DNA of 64,000 bases from Rhizobium leguminosarum (GTDB lineage Bacteria; Pseudomonadota; Alphaproteobacteria; Rhizobiales; Rhizobiaceae): positions 62,001-126,000 of the forward strand of contig NZ_LWBS01000461.1 of the NCBI RefSeq assembly GCF_001652265.1. Direction: 5' to 3'. The position numbers and the translations under genes were made by a program. The notes under the pieces are model-generated. The model did no database searches and was not told where the DNA came from. It saw only the letters and a list, made by a program, of their open reading frames with translations. The stretch's first letter is position 1. Each line of letters opens with the position of its first letter. Of the stretch, positions 63,681 to 64,000 are shown in pieces.

Positions 63681-63693
63681 GGGGTTGTCCTGT

Positions 63694-64000
63694 TTACGAG
63701 AAGATGATGGCCCAGGCGCAGAGGATTGCGAGCGAGACCAGGAGAGCGAGCAGATAGGGAACCACCGCCCGAAAGAGCTCCGAGGCAGGAATGCGCGTGA
63801 CGCCGCTGACGACGAAGATCAGCATGCCGAGCGGCGGCGTCAGCCCGTGGATCATCAGGTTGACGACGATGATCACGCCGAATTGGATGGGATCGATGCC
63901 GGCGGCAACCGCTGCTGGCAGCAGGATCGGACCGAAGAGCAGGATCGCGGCGCCGATATCGAGAACGAGGCCAACGACCAGCAGGATGACGTTCGACAGC
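63694..64000 (-). CDS. TRAP transporter large permease (DctM), C-terminal part
   Basis: The window edge cuts this gene; about 101 C-terminal codons are visible. They read DIGAAILLFGPILLPAA, GVIIVVNLMIHGLTPPLG and a last helix LLALLVSLAILCAWAIIF, matching DctM/YgiK large permeases. The N-terminal majority, and probably a small permease (DctQ), lie beyond 64000. Confidence 0.9.
   Translation of the reverse strand, partial: LSNVILLVVGLVLDIGAAILLFGPILLPAAVAAGIDPIQFGVIIVVNLMIHGLTPPLGMLIFVVSGVTRIPASELFRAVVPYLLALLVSLAILCAWAIIFS

Overview
The window looks like chromosomal DNA of a fast-growing rhizobium, most likely Rhizobium of the etli/leguminosarum group. The evidence is an exoR homologue next to xthA, five RIME1-type two-palindrome intergenic repeats, a DUF1127 small protein, PopZ, a fused SecDF, and the alphaproteobacterial gene order argS - SPOR protein - nagZ - scpAB - tatABC - serS - surE - pcm - nlpD. 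The species was inferred from gene content and remembered protein sequences, not from a search.

1-33 kb is core genome. It holds trmFO, a secDF/yajC locus followed by two genes resembling mitochondrial complex I assembly factors (NDUFAF3-like and NDUFAF6-like), a DUF815 ATPase between two RIME1 repeats, and the long minus-strand run from dgt to nlpD covering dNTP control, aminoacyl-tRNA synthetases, cell-wall recycling, chromosome condensation, Tat export and stress repair. It continues with an ErpA/IscA-type Fe-S protein, xthA (also between two RIME1 copies), exoR, a FadL-like porin, valS and popZ.

33-45 kb is accessory. A 4.5-kb decayed integrative element sits in tRNA-Cys. A 44-bp copy of the 5' half of the tRNA gene lies at 38598-38641, so the present tRNA gene joins a chromosomal 3' half to an apparently element-derived 5' half and promoter. 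The element holds a twice-frameshifted integrase, an excisionase-like gene, an HNH fragment, a DNA ligase lacking its middle, a phage metallopeptidase fragment and a broken lipoprotein gene. KTSC-like genes lie on both sides. Beyond tRNA-Asn come several small genes, a KAP-family P-loop NTPase whose start codon lies inside a perfect palindrome, an intact relative of the broken lipoprotein, a 25-residue membrane peptide, and a membrane-protein gene split by one in-frame TAA.

45-64 kb is catabolic and stress-related: a large-subunit catalase, a PHB-depolymerase-type esterase, an adenine-deaminase-like amidohydrolase divergent from a polyamine-type ABC transporter with an M20 peptidase, a type-2 glycerate kinase, an epimerase, a lytic transglycosylase, a GST, a gamma-glutamyl hydrolase, a 1-Cys peroxiredoxin, and the start of a TRAP transporter cut by the window edge.

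Several genes here are too short for standard ORF calling: 108-251, 33389-33499, 40808-40942, 43500-43679 and 43928-44005. No CRISPR array, rRNA or intact insertion sequence was seen.
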